From: Paraglaciecola sp. L1A13
GTDB taxonomy: Bacteria; Pseudomonadota; Gammaproteobacteria; Enterobacterales; Alteromonadaceae
Assembly: GCF_009796745.1 (NCBI RefSeq)
Contig: NZ_CP047024.1
Span: forward strand, 434,001-498,000
Length of the DNA: 64,000 nt
Direction: 5' to 3'
How positions within the stretch are numbered: position 1 is the stretch's first letter; the number at the start of each line of letters is the position of its first letter. The position numbers were made by a program, and so were the translations under genes. Below, piece by piece: positions 52,340-61,997 of this stretch. Below the pieces are notes generated by a model that was given only the letters and a program-made list of their open reading frames with translations, was not told the DNA's origin and did not search any database.

Positions 52340-52358
52340 ATCTTTCGAAACGAAAGAT
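52340..52358. promoter_or_regulatory. DeoR operator candidate (perfect palindrome)
   Basis: ATCTTTCG-AAA-CGAAAGAT, 8-bp arms, 15 bp before the deoR start. A further TTCGAAAT lies at 52328, next to the start codon, so two sites may be present. Confidence 0.6.
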
Positions 52359-52554
52359 AAAGGGATTATTTTGTCTCTATTAAAGCGAATACTTAGTTAT
52401 TAGGCAAACATACAGTAAATACGTGGCTTTGGTTGCCGCGGTGTTAAATCGAAGGATATTCAAGTCAACAGATAAGGTTTTAAATGACTTACATGTTTGT
52501 AACTTCACCAGTGACCATGCTGAATAAATGGTGGTTGATTCACCAATAATAAAA

Positions 52555-52581
52555 AAGGCTCTATTGATATAGTAGAGCCTT
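52555..52581 (-). terminator. Rho-independent terminator of glmU
   Basis: 9-bp stem AAGGCTCTA/TAGAGCCTT with a T-rich tail on the minus strand (A run at 52551-52556), 53 bp past the glmU stop. Confidence 0.85.
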
Positions 52582-52633
52582 CTTTGTTGTTTAGTTTTGT
52601 TGCTATCAGCAATGCCTTAAGCGCTAATAATCC

Positions 52634-53992
52634 TTAGGGCTTGGTTGGACGCTGCCATCCACTAATATTACGTTGCTTGGCTCGAGCGATGGCCAACTCT
52701 TCATCAGCTACTGTTTTAGTTATCACTGAACCAGCACCAACGGTTGCTTGATTACCAATTTGAACTGGTGCCACCAATGCGCTATTCGAACCAATAAACG
52801 CACCGTCACCGATAATCGTTTTTGATTTATTAACCCCATCGTAGTTACAAGTAATGGTGCCTGCACCGATGTTGGCACCAATCCCTACTGTTGTGTCGCC
52901 TAAGTACGATAAGTGGTTAGCTTTCGAGCCTTTACCCAATGTCGTTTTTTTCATCTCAACGAAATTACCGACTCGGGCGTTTTCATGCATAACCGTGCCG
53001 GGACGCAGGCGTGCATAAGGTCCCACAGAGCAATTTTCGCCGACTACGGCTTGATCTAACATGCTGTTAGCCTCGATAGTGACGCCATCGGCAATTTCAC
53101 AGTCTCTTAGAATACAGTTAGGGCCTATTGTCACATTAGAACCAATTTTCACTGTGCCTTCGATTACCACGTTGACGTCAATGACGATGTCTTGTCCGAC
53201 GATAATATCACCACGTAAATCAAAACGGTGGGGGTCGAGTAAGCTCACACCTTGCATCATGAGTTCTTCGGCCTGTTCAAATTGGAAGGCGCGCTCTATG
53301 GCAGCGAGTTGCTTACGATTATTAATGCCTTCCACTTCTACTTCACTGGTAGGCTGCGCCGCTTTAATGATTTTGCCTTCGTTGGCAGCCATTTCAATCA
53401 CGTCGGTTAAATAAAATTCGCCTTGAGCATTGTTGCTGTTCAAATTTGCTAACCAGCGTTTTAGATCTTTACCATTTAATACCATCATGCCGGTATTAAT
53501 CTCATTGATTTGACGCTGGGCATCACTGGCGTCTTTATGTTCAACGATAGCCGTCACTTGATCGCCTTGACGAATAATACGGCCCATTCCTGTTGGGTCA
53601 GCAACGTTAACCGTCAGCAGCGCAACATCGGCCTGGGCTTTTGTTTGTAATAAATTATGCAGAGTATTGGCTTTTATAAGCGGCGCGTCTCCAACCAAAA
53701 TAAGTACATCTTCGTTATCATTGATATAAGGTACTGTTTGTTGCACTGCGTGACCGGTACCAAGCTGCTCTGCCTGTAAACACCAGTTTAACGCGTTGTG
53801 CCCAAGGGCAGATTGCAGTTGCTCAGCCTGATGGCCATAGACCAAGTTGATAGAATTAGCCCCCAACTGATTTACGGTATCAATAATCCGTTGAACCATT
53901 GGCTTGGCGCCAATTGGGTGTAAAACCTTAGGCATTGAAGACTTCATACGCGTCCCTTTGCCTGCTGCGAGTATTACTACTGAAAATGACAT
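52634..53992 (-). CDS. glmU: Bifunctional UDP-GlcNAc pyrophosphorylase / GlcN-1-P acetyltransferase
   Basis: 452 residues (E. coli 456). N-terminal nucleotidyltransferase with VVILAAGKGTRMKSSMPKVLH, QAEQLGTGHAVQQ and GDAPLI. The C-terminal left-handed beta-helix of hexapeptide repeats includes NFVEMKKTTLGKGSKANHLSYLGD and GAGTITCNYDGVNK with the catalytic His. Makes UDP-GlcNAc. Divergent from a diguanylate cyclase gene; the atp operon that precedes glmU in many relatives is absent. Confidence 0.97.
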   Translation of the reverse strand: MSFSVVILAAGKGTRMKSSMPKVLHPIGAKPMVQRIIDTVNQLGANSINLVYGHQAEQLQSALGHNALNWCLQAEQLGTGHAVQQTVPYINDNEDVLILVGDAPLIKANTLHNLLQTKAQADVALLTVNVADPTGMGRIIRQGDQVTAIVEHKDASDAQRQINEINTGMMVLNGKDLKRWLANLNSNNAQGEFYLTDVIEMAANEGKIIKAAQPTSEVEVEGINNRKQLAAIERAFQFEQAEELMMQGVSLLDPHRFDLRGDIIVGQDIVIDVNVVIEGTVKIGSNVTIGPNCILRDCEIADGVTIEANSMLDQAVVGENCSVGPYARLRPGTVMHENARVGNFVEMKKTTLGKGSKANHLSYLGDTTVGIGANIGAGTITCNYDGVNKSKTIIGDGAFIGSNSALVAPVQIGNQATVGAGSVITKTVADEELAIARAKQRNISGWQRPTKP

Positions 53993-54389
53993 GAAGTATC
54001 CTGAATCTAATGAAGTGAGGGTATTTTACTGATGCGGGAAAAAACTACCAGTGCTCGATCTTTTATCAGGTAAGTGACGTAAAAATATTTATTAATTGAT
54101 GCAACCAAACAATAACTTTGCAACCAAAGTACAATGTCCTTATTTTGGTCGCTTGCTTATAATAGAGTTATTAAGGTAAATTTACCGACCTAACCGTATT
54201 GTCAGCAGATTATGTGGCGAACAATATATAAAACTTAGTGTATATGTTGTTTTTTATGAAATAATTTGCGTAAAAAAAGGTCTTTGGTTTAACGAGAGCA
54301 ATTAATTAGTCGCACCGGAGTTAATGAATAACTGGGTGCACTAATAAGCAGTTAAGCCGTTTTTTAGTTTATTTTATACAGGGTAGTTT
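53993..54389. other. Divergent intergenic region between glmU and the diguanylate cyclase gene
   Basis: 397 bp. It holds a direct repeat GCAACCAAA (two copies, ~54102 and ~54119) and a 12-bp palindrome GGTAAATTTACC (~54175-54186). No ORF. Confidence 0.5.
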
Positions 54390-55814
54390 GTGAATATTTT
54401 TCGGACCTTACATCGCAGTATCTTACTGCTATTTGTCGTTGTCGTTATATCTATAGTGACGTTGGTACATTTTAGTGTATCTAAAATCGTTGCAGAGCAA
54501 AGCCGTGCTCAACAACAATCCCACTCTCCCGCATTAGAGCTGATTGTTCAGCAACTGATGAAACCACTGCATATATCTGAAACTCTCGTAAAAGCCAAAG
54601 AATTACAAGATTTAATGGGAGCACAGTCTATTGATGAAGATGCTGTGTTTGCCAGTCTTAAACGATTACACCGCGAATTTGGCATGAATTTTTTTATCGC
54701 GAGCGAAAAAAATAGACGCCAGTATTATTCTGATGGCACCACTACTGAGCTGGTAGAAGGTGACGTAAGTTGGTATTTCAAATACAAAGATTCAGCGCAG
54801 AACGAAATTGCCGATATTGGAAAATGGGAAGATACCCACTTCTATATTGATTTAAAAGTCTTTGACGAGAACCAACGTTTTCTTGGTTTTTTTGGTGTGG
54901 GTAAAAGCCTGCGCAGCTTTTTAGATATTTTTGCGCGCTATAAAGAAACCTATGGTTACGACTTTATTTTTGCCGATCAAGACAGAAATATTACGTTGTC
55001 ATCGGACCCCAAGTTGGTAGCAGCGAATTCAGAGTTTACTAATTTGACCAATTTACCTTGGTTTAAAGATTTGTCAGAAGAAGATCAGCAAGGCTCGTTG
55101 AATAACCTATTGGTGAAAATAAATGGTTATGATTTTTTAATAGCAGAATTGAATATTCAACCGTTTGATTGGACTTTATACTTGATGACGCCCCTTGAGT
55201 CTCGTCAAACTGAGATCAGCCGTGGCTTTATTTTTAGTATTGTCACCTTGTTAGTGCTTATTTTTGGCTTATTTTTGATTATTTACAATTTGTTGTATTA
55301 CTTCAAAAAAGACATGCAAAAAACCCGTCAGATTGACGTATTAACTGAACTGCCTAACCGCGCAAGTATGTCACTGATGTTTGATGGCTTTATGTATGAG
55401 AAATCATCTGTGAGTTTGGTCTTAATTAACCTAGACAATTTTAAATCAATCAATGAAACCCACGGTCGCAAAGCGGGTGATATCGTTTTGCGTCAGATTG
55501 CTTCGATGTTGCAGTTGGAGTTAAGAAAGCAAGACATACTGGGGCGTTGGGGCGGTGAGGAGTTCTTATTACTACTGCCGAATACCGGGCCTCATGAAGC
55601 GGTTGACGTGGCAGAAACGGTGCGTAATCGTTTAGCCAATATGACGATTACCACGGGCAGTATGTCCATTCAAATGACTGCAAGCTTTGGTGTTTCGTTC
55701 ACCGCTATTCCTCGGACTATTAATGAGGTGATTGCCGCCGCAGACGACGCGCTTTTTGCCGCTAAGCGAGAAGGGCGAAATGTGGTGCGCTTACAGCTTA
55801 TTGCGGAGCATTAA
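54390..55814 (+). CDS. Membrane diguanylate cyclase with periplasmic sensor
   Basis: 474 residues. TM1 (~10-30), periplasmic Cache-like sensor (~31-285), TM2 (~286-310), then a GGDEF domain with active site RWGGEEFLLLL. The inhibitory I-site RKQD lies five residues before GGEEF, so feedback by c-di-GMP is expected. NLDNFKSINETHG supplies the metal/substrate loop. It makes c-di-GMP and would oppose the HD-GYP protein at 16.6 kb. Confidence 0.92.
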   Translation: MNIFRTLHRSILLLFVVVVISIVTLVHFSVSKIVAEQSRAQQQSHSPALELIVQQLMKPLHISETLVKAKELQDLMGAQSIDEDAVFASLKRLHREFGMNFFIASEKNRRQYYSDGTTTELVEGDVSWYFKYKDSAQNEIADIGKWEDTHFYIDLKVFDENQRFLGFFGVGKSLRSFLDIFARYKETYGYDFIFADQDRNITLSSDPKLVAANSEFTNLTNLPWFKDLSEEDQQGSLNNLLVKINGYDFLIAELNIQPFDWTLYLMTPLESRQTEISRGFIFSIVTLLVLIFGLFLIIYNLLYYFKKDMQKTRQIDVLTELPNRASMSLMFDGFMYEKSSVSLVLINLDNFKSINETHGRKAGDIVLRQIASMLQLELRKQDILGRWGGEEFLLLLPNTGPHEAVDVAETVRNRLANMTITTGSMSIQMTASFGVSFTAIPRTINEVIAAADDALFAAKREGRNVVRLQLIAEH

Positions 55815-55832
55815 ACGCACTCAAGTACGCAT

Positions 55833-56723
55833 TTAAAGAGCAGGTTTAATTTTTAACCTGCGTCTTTCAATAATGCCAGTGGCTAACACTACGCCACTTA
55901 TTACTAACACAACGCCTGCCCACATTAACATAGTGAACGTTTCACCTAACAAAATAATTCCCCACATAATGCCAAATGCTGGGATCAAGTATGCAACCAT
56001 TAAAGCATTGCTTGGTCCTACATTGGCTATTAAACGAAAATATAATAAATAGGCTAAAGCAGTACATAAACTCCCTAAGGCAATGGCATCGATCCAGCTG
56101 CTGGACGAGGGTAAAGAGCTGGGCATAAACCAAATGTTTAAAGGCAGTAAACATAAAGTCGCAGCAAATAAACTGCCCGCGGCCAAAGCCATCGGGCTTA
56201 CATCACTTAAATACTGCTTTGTGAAGCAGCCAGCATAACCATATAGCGCAGTGGCGCCAAGCGTGGCAAGCGTGGGTAGAACAGCGAGTGCGTTGAACGC
56301 AGCCGCTTGAGCTGCACTGAGTATGGCCACCCCCATAAAGCCAATGACTAACCCCACAACGGCTAAACCTGATATACGCTGTTTTAACCATAGTAGACCG
56401 ATAAGTGCGCCAAACATCGGAGCGGTGGCATTCATAACAGAAGCGTAACCAGCCCCAATGTGCAATAGACTATAGCTGAAAAGGCAAAAAGGGATGGCGG
56501 TGTTGGTCAGTCCGACGATAAGGATCCCTTGCCAATGTTTGGTTATTTGCGCCAAAGCGAGGCGATTACAAACAAAGGGCAGCAATATAAGACTGGCAAT
56601 ACCTGCGCGCATAGTGATCAAGCTAATAGGGCCAAACTCAGGCGTTGCAGTACGAGTGAAAATAAAAGCGGCACCCCAGATACCGGCGAGAAAAATCAGC
56701 TCAATAAAATGACGCGCTTGCAT
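55833..56723 (-). CDS. DMT-superfamily EamA-type exporter
   Basis: 296 residues, ten predicted TM helices in two EamA repeats. Signature parts: IWGAAFIFTRTATPEFGPI at the start, NTAIPFCLFSYSLLHIGAGYASVMNATAPMFGAL, and the second repeat with PSNALMVAYLIPAFGIMWG. Family members export amino acids, cysteine or metabolites; substrate not predictable. It lies 18 bp downstream of ogt on the same strand and may be part of that operon. Confidence 0.9.
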   Translation of the reverse strand: MQARHFIELIFLAGIWGAAFIFTRTATPEFGPISLITMRAGIASLILLPFVCNRLALAQITKHWQGILIVGLTNTAIPFCLFSYSLLHIGAGYASVMNATAPMFGALIGLLWLKQRISGLAVVGLVIGFMGVAILSAAQAAAFNALAVLPTLATLGATALYGYAGCFTKQYLSDVSPMALAAGSLFAATLCLLPLNIWFMPSSLPSSSSWIDAIALGSLCTALAYLLYFRLIANVGPSNALMVAYLIPAFGIMWGIILLGETFTMLMWAGVVLVISGVVLATGIIERRRLKIKPAL

Positions 56724-56741
56724 AAATGTTCCTTATTGCGC

Positions 56742-57239
56742 TTATTTAGTATGACGTGCACTAAATAGTGAGTTTTCCAATTGCAGTAAATAGGCTTTGC
56801 GTTTTAAGCCGCCTGCGTATCCGGTAAGTGTGCCGTTAGCACCGATTACTCTATGGCAAGGGACAATAATGGATATGGGATTTTTACCATTGGCACTGCC
56901 AACTGCTCGTACCGCTTTAGGATTGTCTAAGCGCTTAGCAATATCCCCATAACTGCAGGTTTGCCCGTAGGGAATATCGCATAACAATTGCCAAACTTTA
57001 CACTGAAATACCGTTCCTGTTGGCGCTAAGGGTAAATCGAACACTTCCCGTTCGTTATTGAAGTATTCGCTCAGTTGCTGCTTGGCCTTACGTAATATAG
57101 GGTGGTGGCTTGGTTTCTGATCTTGCTGCTCAACGTACGTAATGGCGCTGATACCTAAATCGTTAGCACTTATTTTTAATAGACCCGTTGCGGTCGATAA
57201 ATAGTCATATGATTGATTACAATCTTTGGGGGGGATCAT
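56742..57239 (-). CDS. ogt: Methylated-DNA--protein-cysteine methyltransferase
   Basis: 165 residues from ATG 57239, which overlaps the stop of the upstream gene (TGATG) and has GGAG 8 bp before; the frame extends to 57287 without need. Active-site PCHRVIGANG near residue 130 and the HTH part GQTCSYGDIAKRL with AVRAVGSANGKNP are diagnostic. It repairs O6-alkylguanine by transfer to its own Cys. Translationally coupled to the Ada/AlkA gene. Confidence 0.94.
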   Translation of the reverse strand: MIPPKDCNQSYDYLSTATGLLKISANDLGISAITYVEQQDQKPSHHPILRKAKQQLSEYFNNEREVFDLPLAPTGTVFQCKVWQLLCDIPYGQTCSYGDIAKRLDNPKAVRAVGSANGKNPISIIVPCHRVIGANGTLTGYAGGLKRKAYLLQLENSLFSARHTK

Positions 57240-58612
57240 CAGGCAAGACTCCATAAGGTAAACGTTAAATAGCTGCGCCAAGGGCAAGCTTTATCGGCTT
57301 CAATACTATGTAATAGTAATTGTTTTTTGATGACTAAATCGCTGCTTAACCAAATGTCAGCCTGAGATTGCCCGCGCAAATTAGCATAAGCTACCGTCCA
57401 CGGACCAATGCCTTTTAGTGATAGCCATTCATCTGGAGGCGCATCGGGGTGTTGCTGATAAAATGAGGCAAAACGACGAAGGGTCTCCCGGCGGCTATTT
57501 GGCATACCTAAGAAACTAAGGTCACTATTAGCGATTGCCTCGGCAGTAGGAAAATATCGTCTGATCAAGGGGCTTTTCTCTGGGGCCAGCGGAATAAGCT
57601 GGCCAAGTACAGCCACCAGTTTTGTCACCAGATTGATGGCCGCAGTAACGGATATTTGCTGCCCTAATATAGCTCGGCAGCCCGCTTCAAAGGTATCCCA
57701 CACACCAGGGATCCGCATACCCGGAGCGATGTGCTCTTCGCTTAAACCACTTTGAATAAGCTGCTTATCTATGGTCATGCTATCGGCATCTAAATCCAGT
57801 ATTCGTCTTATATTGTGCAGTGCGGGCTTGAGCATATGCAAATTATCTAGACTCAAGGTCACGATAAAACGATGCTTATCAGGTTGATGTTGAGCGTGAA
57901 AATATCCGCGGCTGCCATTGAGTAGGATGCTGCGAGAATAGCTGGTGTTATCGAGCCATTCGCAATCTTTTATCGCACGGCGAGCCAGAAAGTCTCGTAA
58001 TTGGGGCCAATTGTAAGGCGGGCGATAAGCAAGAGGAATTACAATGGGTTGCAGTAGGTCAGTTGGTTTTATGCGCAATTCTTTCGGTGTGCGACGCATT
58101 ACACGTTGCATGTTGTATTGTAAGCGTCTGGCGTCGTTGAACCCTGCTGCATCGGCAACATGATCTACCGGAAGTTGTGTATGCTGAAGTAACTGCTTGG
58201 CAAACAAAATTTGTTCATATAGCTGATATTGCTTCGGGCTGAGCCCGATATGGCGTATAAATAACTGACGCAAGTAGCGATCGCTTATTCCAAGTTTTGC
58301 GGCAATTTGGCTCATATTAAGGTGCAAATTTTTATTAAGGAGTGCCATGGCTCGAGTGACCGTGGTATCGACGCCATTCCATGCGTGAGAATGAGGTGCG
58401 CTGTCAGGCCGACAACGTAAGCAGGGGCGATACCCCGCGAGCATTGCCTGTGGCGCCAACGTGAAGTACTCGACATTTTCTTCTAGAGGGAGTTTGGCCG
58501 GGCAAATTGGACGACAAAATATTCCGGTTGATTTGACCGCAATAAAAAAACGTCCATCGAAGCGAGGATCTCGGGATAATCTAGCTTGCTGAAAATGTTG
58601 TGTCGTGAGCAT
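57239..58612 (-). CDS. alkA: Ada-type regulator fused to AlkA DNA-3-methyladenine glycosylase
   Basis: 457 residues. Ada zinc/methyl-acceptor domain with FCRPIC and PCLRCRPD (~32-72), AraC-type HTH (~95-190, ISDRYLRQLFIRHIGLSPKQYQ and FNDARRLQYNMQRVMRRTP), AlkA N-terminal fold, and HhH-GPD glycosylase (~310-457) with LKGIGPWTVAYANLRG and catalytic Asp in LSSDLVIKKQ. It senses methyl damage, activates transcription and removes alkylated bases in one protein. Operon with ogt. Confidence 0.94.
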   Translation of the reverse strand: MLTTQHFQQARLSRDPRFDGRFFIAVKSTGIFCRPICPAKLPLEENVEYFTLAPQAMLAGYRPCLRCRPDSAPHSHAWNGVDTTVTRAMALLNKNLHLNMSQIAAKLGISDRYLRQLFIRHIGLSPKQYQLYEQILFAKQLLQHTQLPVDHVADAAGFNDARRLQYNMQRVMRRTPKELRIKPTDLLQPIVIPLAYRPPYNWPQLRDFLARRAIKDCEWLDNTSYSRSILLNGSRGYFHAQHQPDKHRFIVTLSLDNLHMLKPALHNIRRILDLDADSMTIDKQLIQSGLSEEHIAPGMRIPGVWDTFEAGCRAILGQQISVTAAINLVTKLVAVLGQLIPLAPEKSPLIRRYFPTAEAIANSDLSFLGMPNSRRETLRRFASFYQQHPDAPPDEWLSLKGIGPWTVAYANLRGQSQADIWLSSDLVIKKQLLLHSIEADKACPWRSYLTFTLWSLA

Positions 58613-58836
58613 GAGTGAACCGAATGTGTTAAGTCATGGACTAATAATAATCCGCTGAGCCATTATTATGCGTCGAAAGCGGAACTCAAAGCAAAATAGT
58701 CGCTCACATAGAGGGTGCGTAATTGCTTGTTGAATTTTAAGGCTAATACAGCTGATAATACGCGGCCGTTTTACCTATAGTCAGTAAAAGGAAGTTACTA
58801 TGTTTTTTATCGCTATTTTGGAGCTAACCATTTCAC

Positions 58837-59982
58837 GTGTTTAAATATTTTTTATTGTTGGGTATGGTCGTTTCTAGCCTTGTTTGTTCCCAAGCGTGGG
58901 GTGAAGAGTGGCTTGATGACTTTGCAAAACGCGTGAAGGGCAAGACGGCAAAACAACGAGTGCCTGGATATTTGTTTGCCTTGATTGAAGAGGGTAAGCC
59001 GGCAAAAATGGTGGTGTCGGGCAAAACAGCTAGTAACGGATCGGCTATCACGCCAGATACCGTATTTCGTTTAGCTTCAGTGTCTAAAACGTTTACGTCT
59101 ATCTTAATGGCGAAGATGGTCGAAGAAAACAAGCTTAGTTGGCAAACGCCAGTGACAAATATGACCAATGAATTCAGTTTTGAGAACACTAATAATTTAC
59201 AGTTAGCCCATGTGATTGGCCAATCTAGTGGCTTTTCACCGAATGCTTATGACAACCTAATTGAGGCCAATTATCCGGTAAAACGTGTGTTAAATATGTT
59301 AACTGCGCTAAAGCCTTTGTGTACGCCGGGTGAATGTTACACCTATCAAAATACTCTGTTCGGTGTGATAGAAGAATATTTTGAAGAAAACAATACGTCT
59401 TACCGGCAACAATTAGAAGATGAAGTGTTGCTACCGCTTAATATGAAAGGCTCAAGCGTGGGACGAAAAGGGCTTGAGGCCTCTTCCTCTTGGGCTAAGC
59501 CACATGTTGCAATAGCCAAAAATAAGTGGCGCAGCGTAGCGGTTAGTGATGATTATTATCGTTATTCACCGGCGGCCGGAGTTAACGCTAATGGTGCTGA
59601 TATGGTTAAGTGGGTAGGGGCATTATTAGGCGAAAAACCAAATATTATTGGACCGCAAATTATTGATCAGGTAACGCAGCCCAGAGTCAAAACTAAGCGC
59701 GAAATGCATCGTCGCTTGTGGAAACGCTATTTGAAAGATGCGCACTATGGACTTGGTTGGCGTGTGTACGATTTTGATGGCCATAAATTGAATTACCATG
59801 GTGGCTGGGTAAAAGGTTATCGAGCTGTTGTGTCTTTTGCGCCGGATCAGAAAGTCGGATATTTTATGCTGATGAATGCGGAGTCGAACCTTATTAATGA
59901 TTTTACTGCCGATTTTTGGGCCAGTTATTTTGAACAATACGATGAGAAGCAAAAATTACTAAGCGGTAGCGTTAAACCATAA
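58837..59982 (+). CDS. Serine hydrolase of the beta-lactamase/EstB family
   Basis: 381 residues, with a signal peptide (hydrophobic 4-18, cleavage near AWG-EE). Class C-like catalytic motifs: SxxK as SVSK (~residue 87), YxN as YQN in CYTYQNTLFG, and HGG in NYHGGWVKGY in the place of KTG. Two Cys (TLCTPGECY region) may form a disulfide. It could be an esterase, D-aminopeptidase or beta-lactamase-like protein; resistance should not be assumed. It shares a bidirectional terminator with speA. Confidence 0.88.
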   Translation: MFKYFLLLGMVVSSLVCSQAWGEEWLDDFAKRVKGKTAKQRVPGYLFALIEEGKPAKMVVSGKTASNGSAITPDTVFRLASVSKTFTSILMAKMVEENKLSWQTPVTNMTNEFSFENTNNLQLAHVIGQSSGFSPNAYDNLIEANYPVKRVLNMLTALKPLCTPGECYTYQNTLFGVIEEYFEENNTSYRQQLEDEVLLPLNMKGSSVGRKGLEASSSWAKPHVAIAKNKWRSVAVSDDYYRYSPAAGVNANGADMVKWVGALLGEKPNIIGPQIIDQVTQPRVKTKREMHRRLWKRYLKDAHYGLGWRVYDFDGHKLNYHGGWVKGYRAVVSFAPDQKVGYFMLMNAESNLINDFTADFWASYFEQYDEKQKLLSGSVKP

Positions 59983-60020
59983 TAGCTGCAACTTAACGGA
60001 GTATATTTTTTAAGTATAAA

Positions 60021-60054
60021 AAAAGCCCCGTTTAACGATATAAACGGGGCTTTT
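60021..60054. terminator. Bidirectional terminator between the serine hydrolase gene and speA
   Basis: A 14-bp perfect stem AAAAGCCCCGTTTA/TAAACGGGGCTTTT with loop ACGATA and T tracts on both strands, between convergent genes. Confidence 0.95.
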
Positions 60055-60074
60055 TATTATGTGTTGATCAACCC

Positions 60075-61997
60075 TTAGTTGGTTTTTAAGTAGGTATAAC
60101 CTTTTAAGCAGTCTTCGTAAAAGTCGGTCCACTTCACGGCTTCTCGTGGTTTCATATCGCCACTTGAAATATGCTGATCAATCATTCGTTTCATCGATTG
60201 CGCCATGGCATCCGGATTGTATTGCATGATAGACAATACATCTTGCACCGAAGAGCCTTTAACAACCTCTTCGATGTAGAAATCTTCAGGGTCATCATCA
60301 TCACCAAAAATGTGAACCTCGTTAAGACGACCAAAAAGGTTGTGCATGTCGCCCATAACATCTTGGTAAGCGCCCGTTAAGAACAAACCTAAATAATAGT
60401 CTTCACCCTTTTTAAGAGGCGGCATTGGCAGTACATCAGATATGCCATGTTCTACAACGAATTGATCAAGTTTGCCGTCGCTATCACAGGTAATGTCAAC
60501 TAGGGAACAGTTTACTGTGGGTTCTTCATTCATGCGTGAAATCGGCACCACGGGCAATACTTGGTCAATAGCCCAAGTATCTGCAGCGGACTGAAACACT
60601 GAAAAATTACATAGGTATTGTGATGATAAATTATAATCGAGTTCTTGCAGTTCCTCTGGCACAAAATCAGCATTTTTTAAGCGATGCTGTAATTTCACCA
60701 TAATCTGCCAGTACAATGTTTCAATTTTAGCCAATTCTTCGAGAGTAATAACCCGCAATTTGAATGCACCAATGGCTTGCTCTTTCCATTGTGAGGCGTC
60801 ATTAAAAATCTCCTGCAGATTGTTTTGTGTATCAACACTTTCTGCTAACTCACGAATGTTGCCTAACAGAATATGATCTGTGGGCAGTTCGTCTGTGGGT
60901 AACTCAGCGCTATTGGCGCGGATTTCACCGACGACTTGCGCAACCACACAACTGTGATGAGCGGTTATGGCGCGGCCACTTTCGCTTACGAGGGTAGGGT
61001 GAGGTACATTTTCTAAATCACACACTTCACGCATACCATAAACGACATCGGCGACGTATTCATCCATGGTGTAATTGCGAGATGAGTCGTTAGTTGATTT
61101 ACTGCCGTCGTAGTCGATACCTAAACCACCACCGACATCAACATATTCTAATTTGAATCCCATGCGATGTAATTCAGCGTAAATACGGCCGCCTTCACTA
61201 ATGGCTTCTTTTACTGCACGAATATCGGTTAACTGACTACCGATATGGAAATGTAGCAACTTTAAGCAATCACCCATACCTTCACTTTCTAAGTAGCGAG
61301 CAGCGCAAATCATTTCGCTGGTGGTCAAACCAAATTTAGCGCGATCACCGCCGGAGCTTTCCCATTTGCCACGGCCTTTAACCGTCATTTTAGAGCGCAG
61401 TCCGATGATAGGCATAACATCTAGCTGCTTGGCTGCGTTAACTAGTAAGCTCAACTCTGAGTATTTCTCGATAACCACAATCATTTCGCGACCCAATTTA
61501 CGGCCAAGCAGTGCTAAGCGCATAAATTCAGCGTCTTTATAGCCATTCAAAATAGTCAGCGAATTAATGTTGGTGTTGTAAGCCATAACAGTGATGAGCT
61601 CAGCCTTAGAGCCAGCTTCTAAACCGTAATTGAAAGGAGCACCTGCATCTACTATCTCTTCAACGACTTCACGCATCTGATTGACTTTAACCGGATAAAC
61701 ACCCATGTATTTACCCTTGTACTGGGCTTCTTCGATGGTATTGATAAAGGTTTTATTGAGTGCCGCAACTTGTGAACGCAATATATCGTGAAAACGCACA
61801 ACAACGGGAAATTGAATACCTTCTTGCTTAATCTCGTCGATGACAGATTGAAAGTCGATACGCATATTTTTATTAGCGAGATCAGGGGTAATATGTAAAT
61901 TACCGTTAGCGCCGATCTCGAAGTAACCTGCACCCCAACGCTTTACGCCGTAAACGCGCTCTGCGTCATCGATTGTCCAATCAGTTTGTTCTGCCAT
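60075..61997 (-). CDS. speA: Biosynthetic arginine decarboxylase
   Basis: 640 residues (E. coli 658). PLP Lys in GVYPVKVNQMREVVEEI, HFHIGSQLTDIRAVKEAI, the glycine motif VDVGGGLGIDYDGS, CVVAQVVGE..., and the C-terminal KWTDFYEDC. It makes agmatine from arginine for polyamine synthesis. No speB follows here; the divergent neighbour carries a carbon-nitrogen hydrolase domain, the class that includes N-carbamoylputrescine amidase. Confidence 0.96.
   Translation of the reverse strand: MAEQTDWTIDDAERVYGVKRWGAGYFEIGANGNLHITPDLANKNMRIDFQSVIDEIKQEGIQFPVVVRFHDILRSQVAALNKTFINTIEEAQYKGKYMGVYPVKVNQMREVVEEIVDAGAPFNYGLEAGSKAELITVMAYNTNINSLTILNGYKDAEFMRLALLGRKLGREMIVVIEKYSELSLLVNAAKQLDVMPIIGLRSKMTVKGRGKWESSGGDRAKFGLTTSEMICAARYLESEGMGDCLKLLHFHIGSQLTDIRAVKEAISEGGRIYAELHRMGFKLEYVDVGGGLGIDYDGSKSTNDSSRNYTMDEYVADVVYGMREVCDLENVPHPTLVSESGRAITAHHSCVVAQVVGEIRANSAELPTDELPTDHILLGNIRELAESVDTQNNLQEIFNDASQWKEQAIGAFKLRVITLEELAKIETLYWQIMVKLQHRLKNADFVPEELQELDYNLSSQYLCNFSVFQSAADTWAIDQVLPVVPISRMNEEPTVNCSLVDITCDSDGKLDQFVVEHGISDVLPMPPLKKGEDYYLGLFLTGAYQDVMGDMHNLFGRLNEVHIFGDDDDPEDFYIEEVVKGSSVQDVLSIMQYNPDAMAQSMKRMIDQHISSGDMKPREAVKWTDFYEDCLKGYTYLKTN

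Larger units (their letters stand above)
52326..52633. other. Intergenic region between glmU and deoR-glmS
   Basis: 308 bp on the minus-strand path from glmU to deoR-glmS, carrying the deoR operator, the deoR-glmS promoter and the glmU terminator. Nothing else seen. Confidence 0.6.

Noticed and set aside
58837-59982. Beta-lactamase resistance gene
   Set aside because: SxxK, YxN and HGG motifs are shared with many esterases and peptidases; nothing indicates antibiotic hydrolysis.
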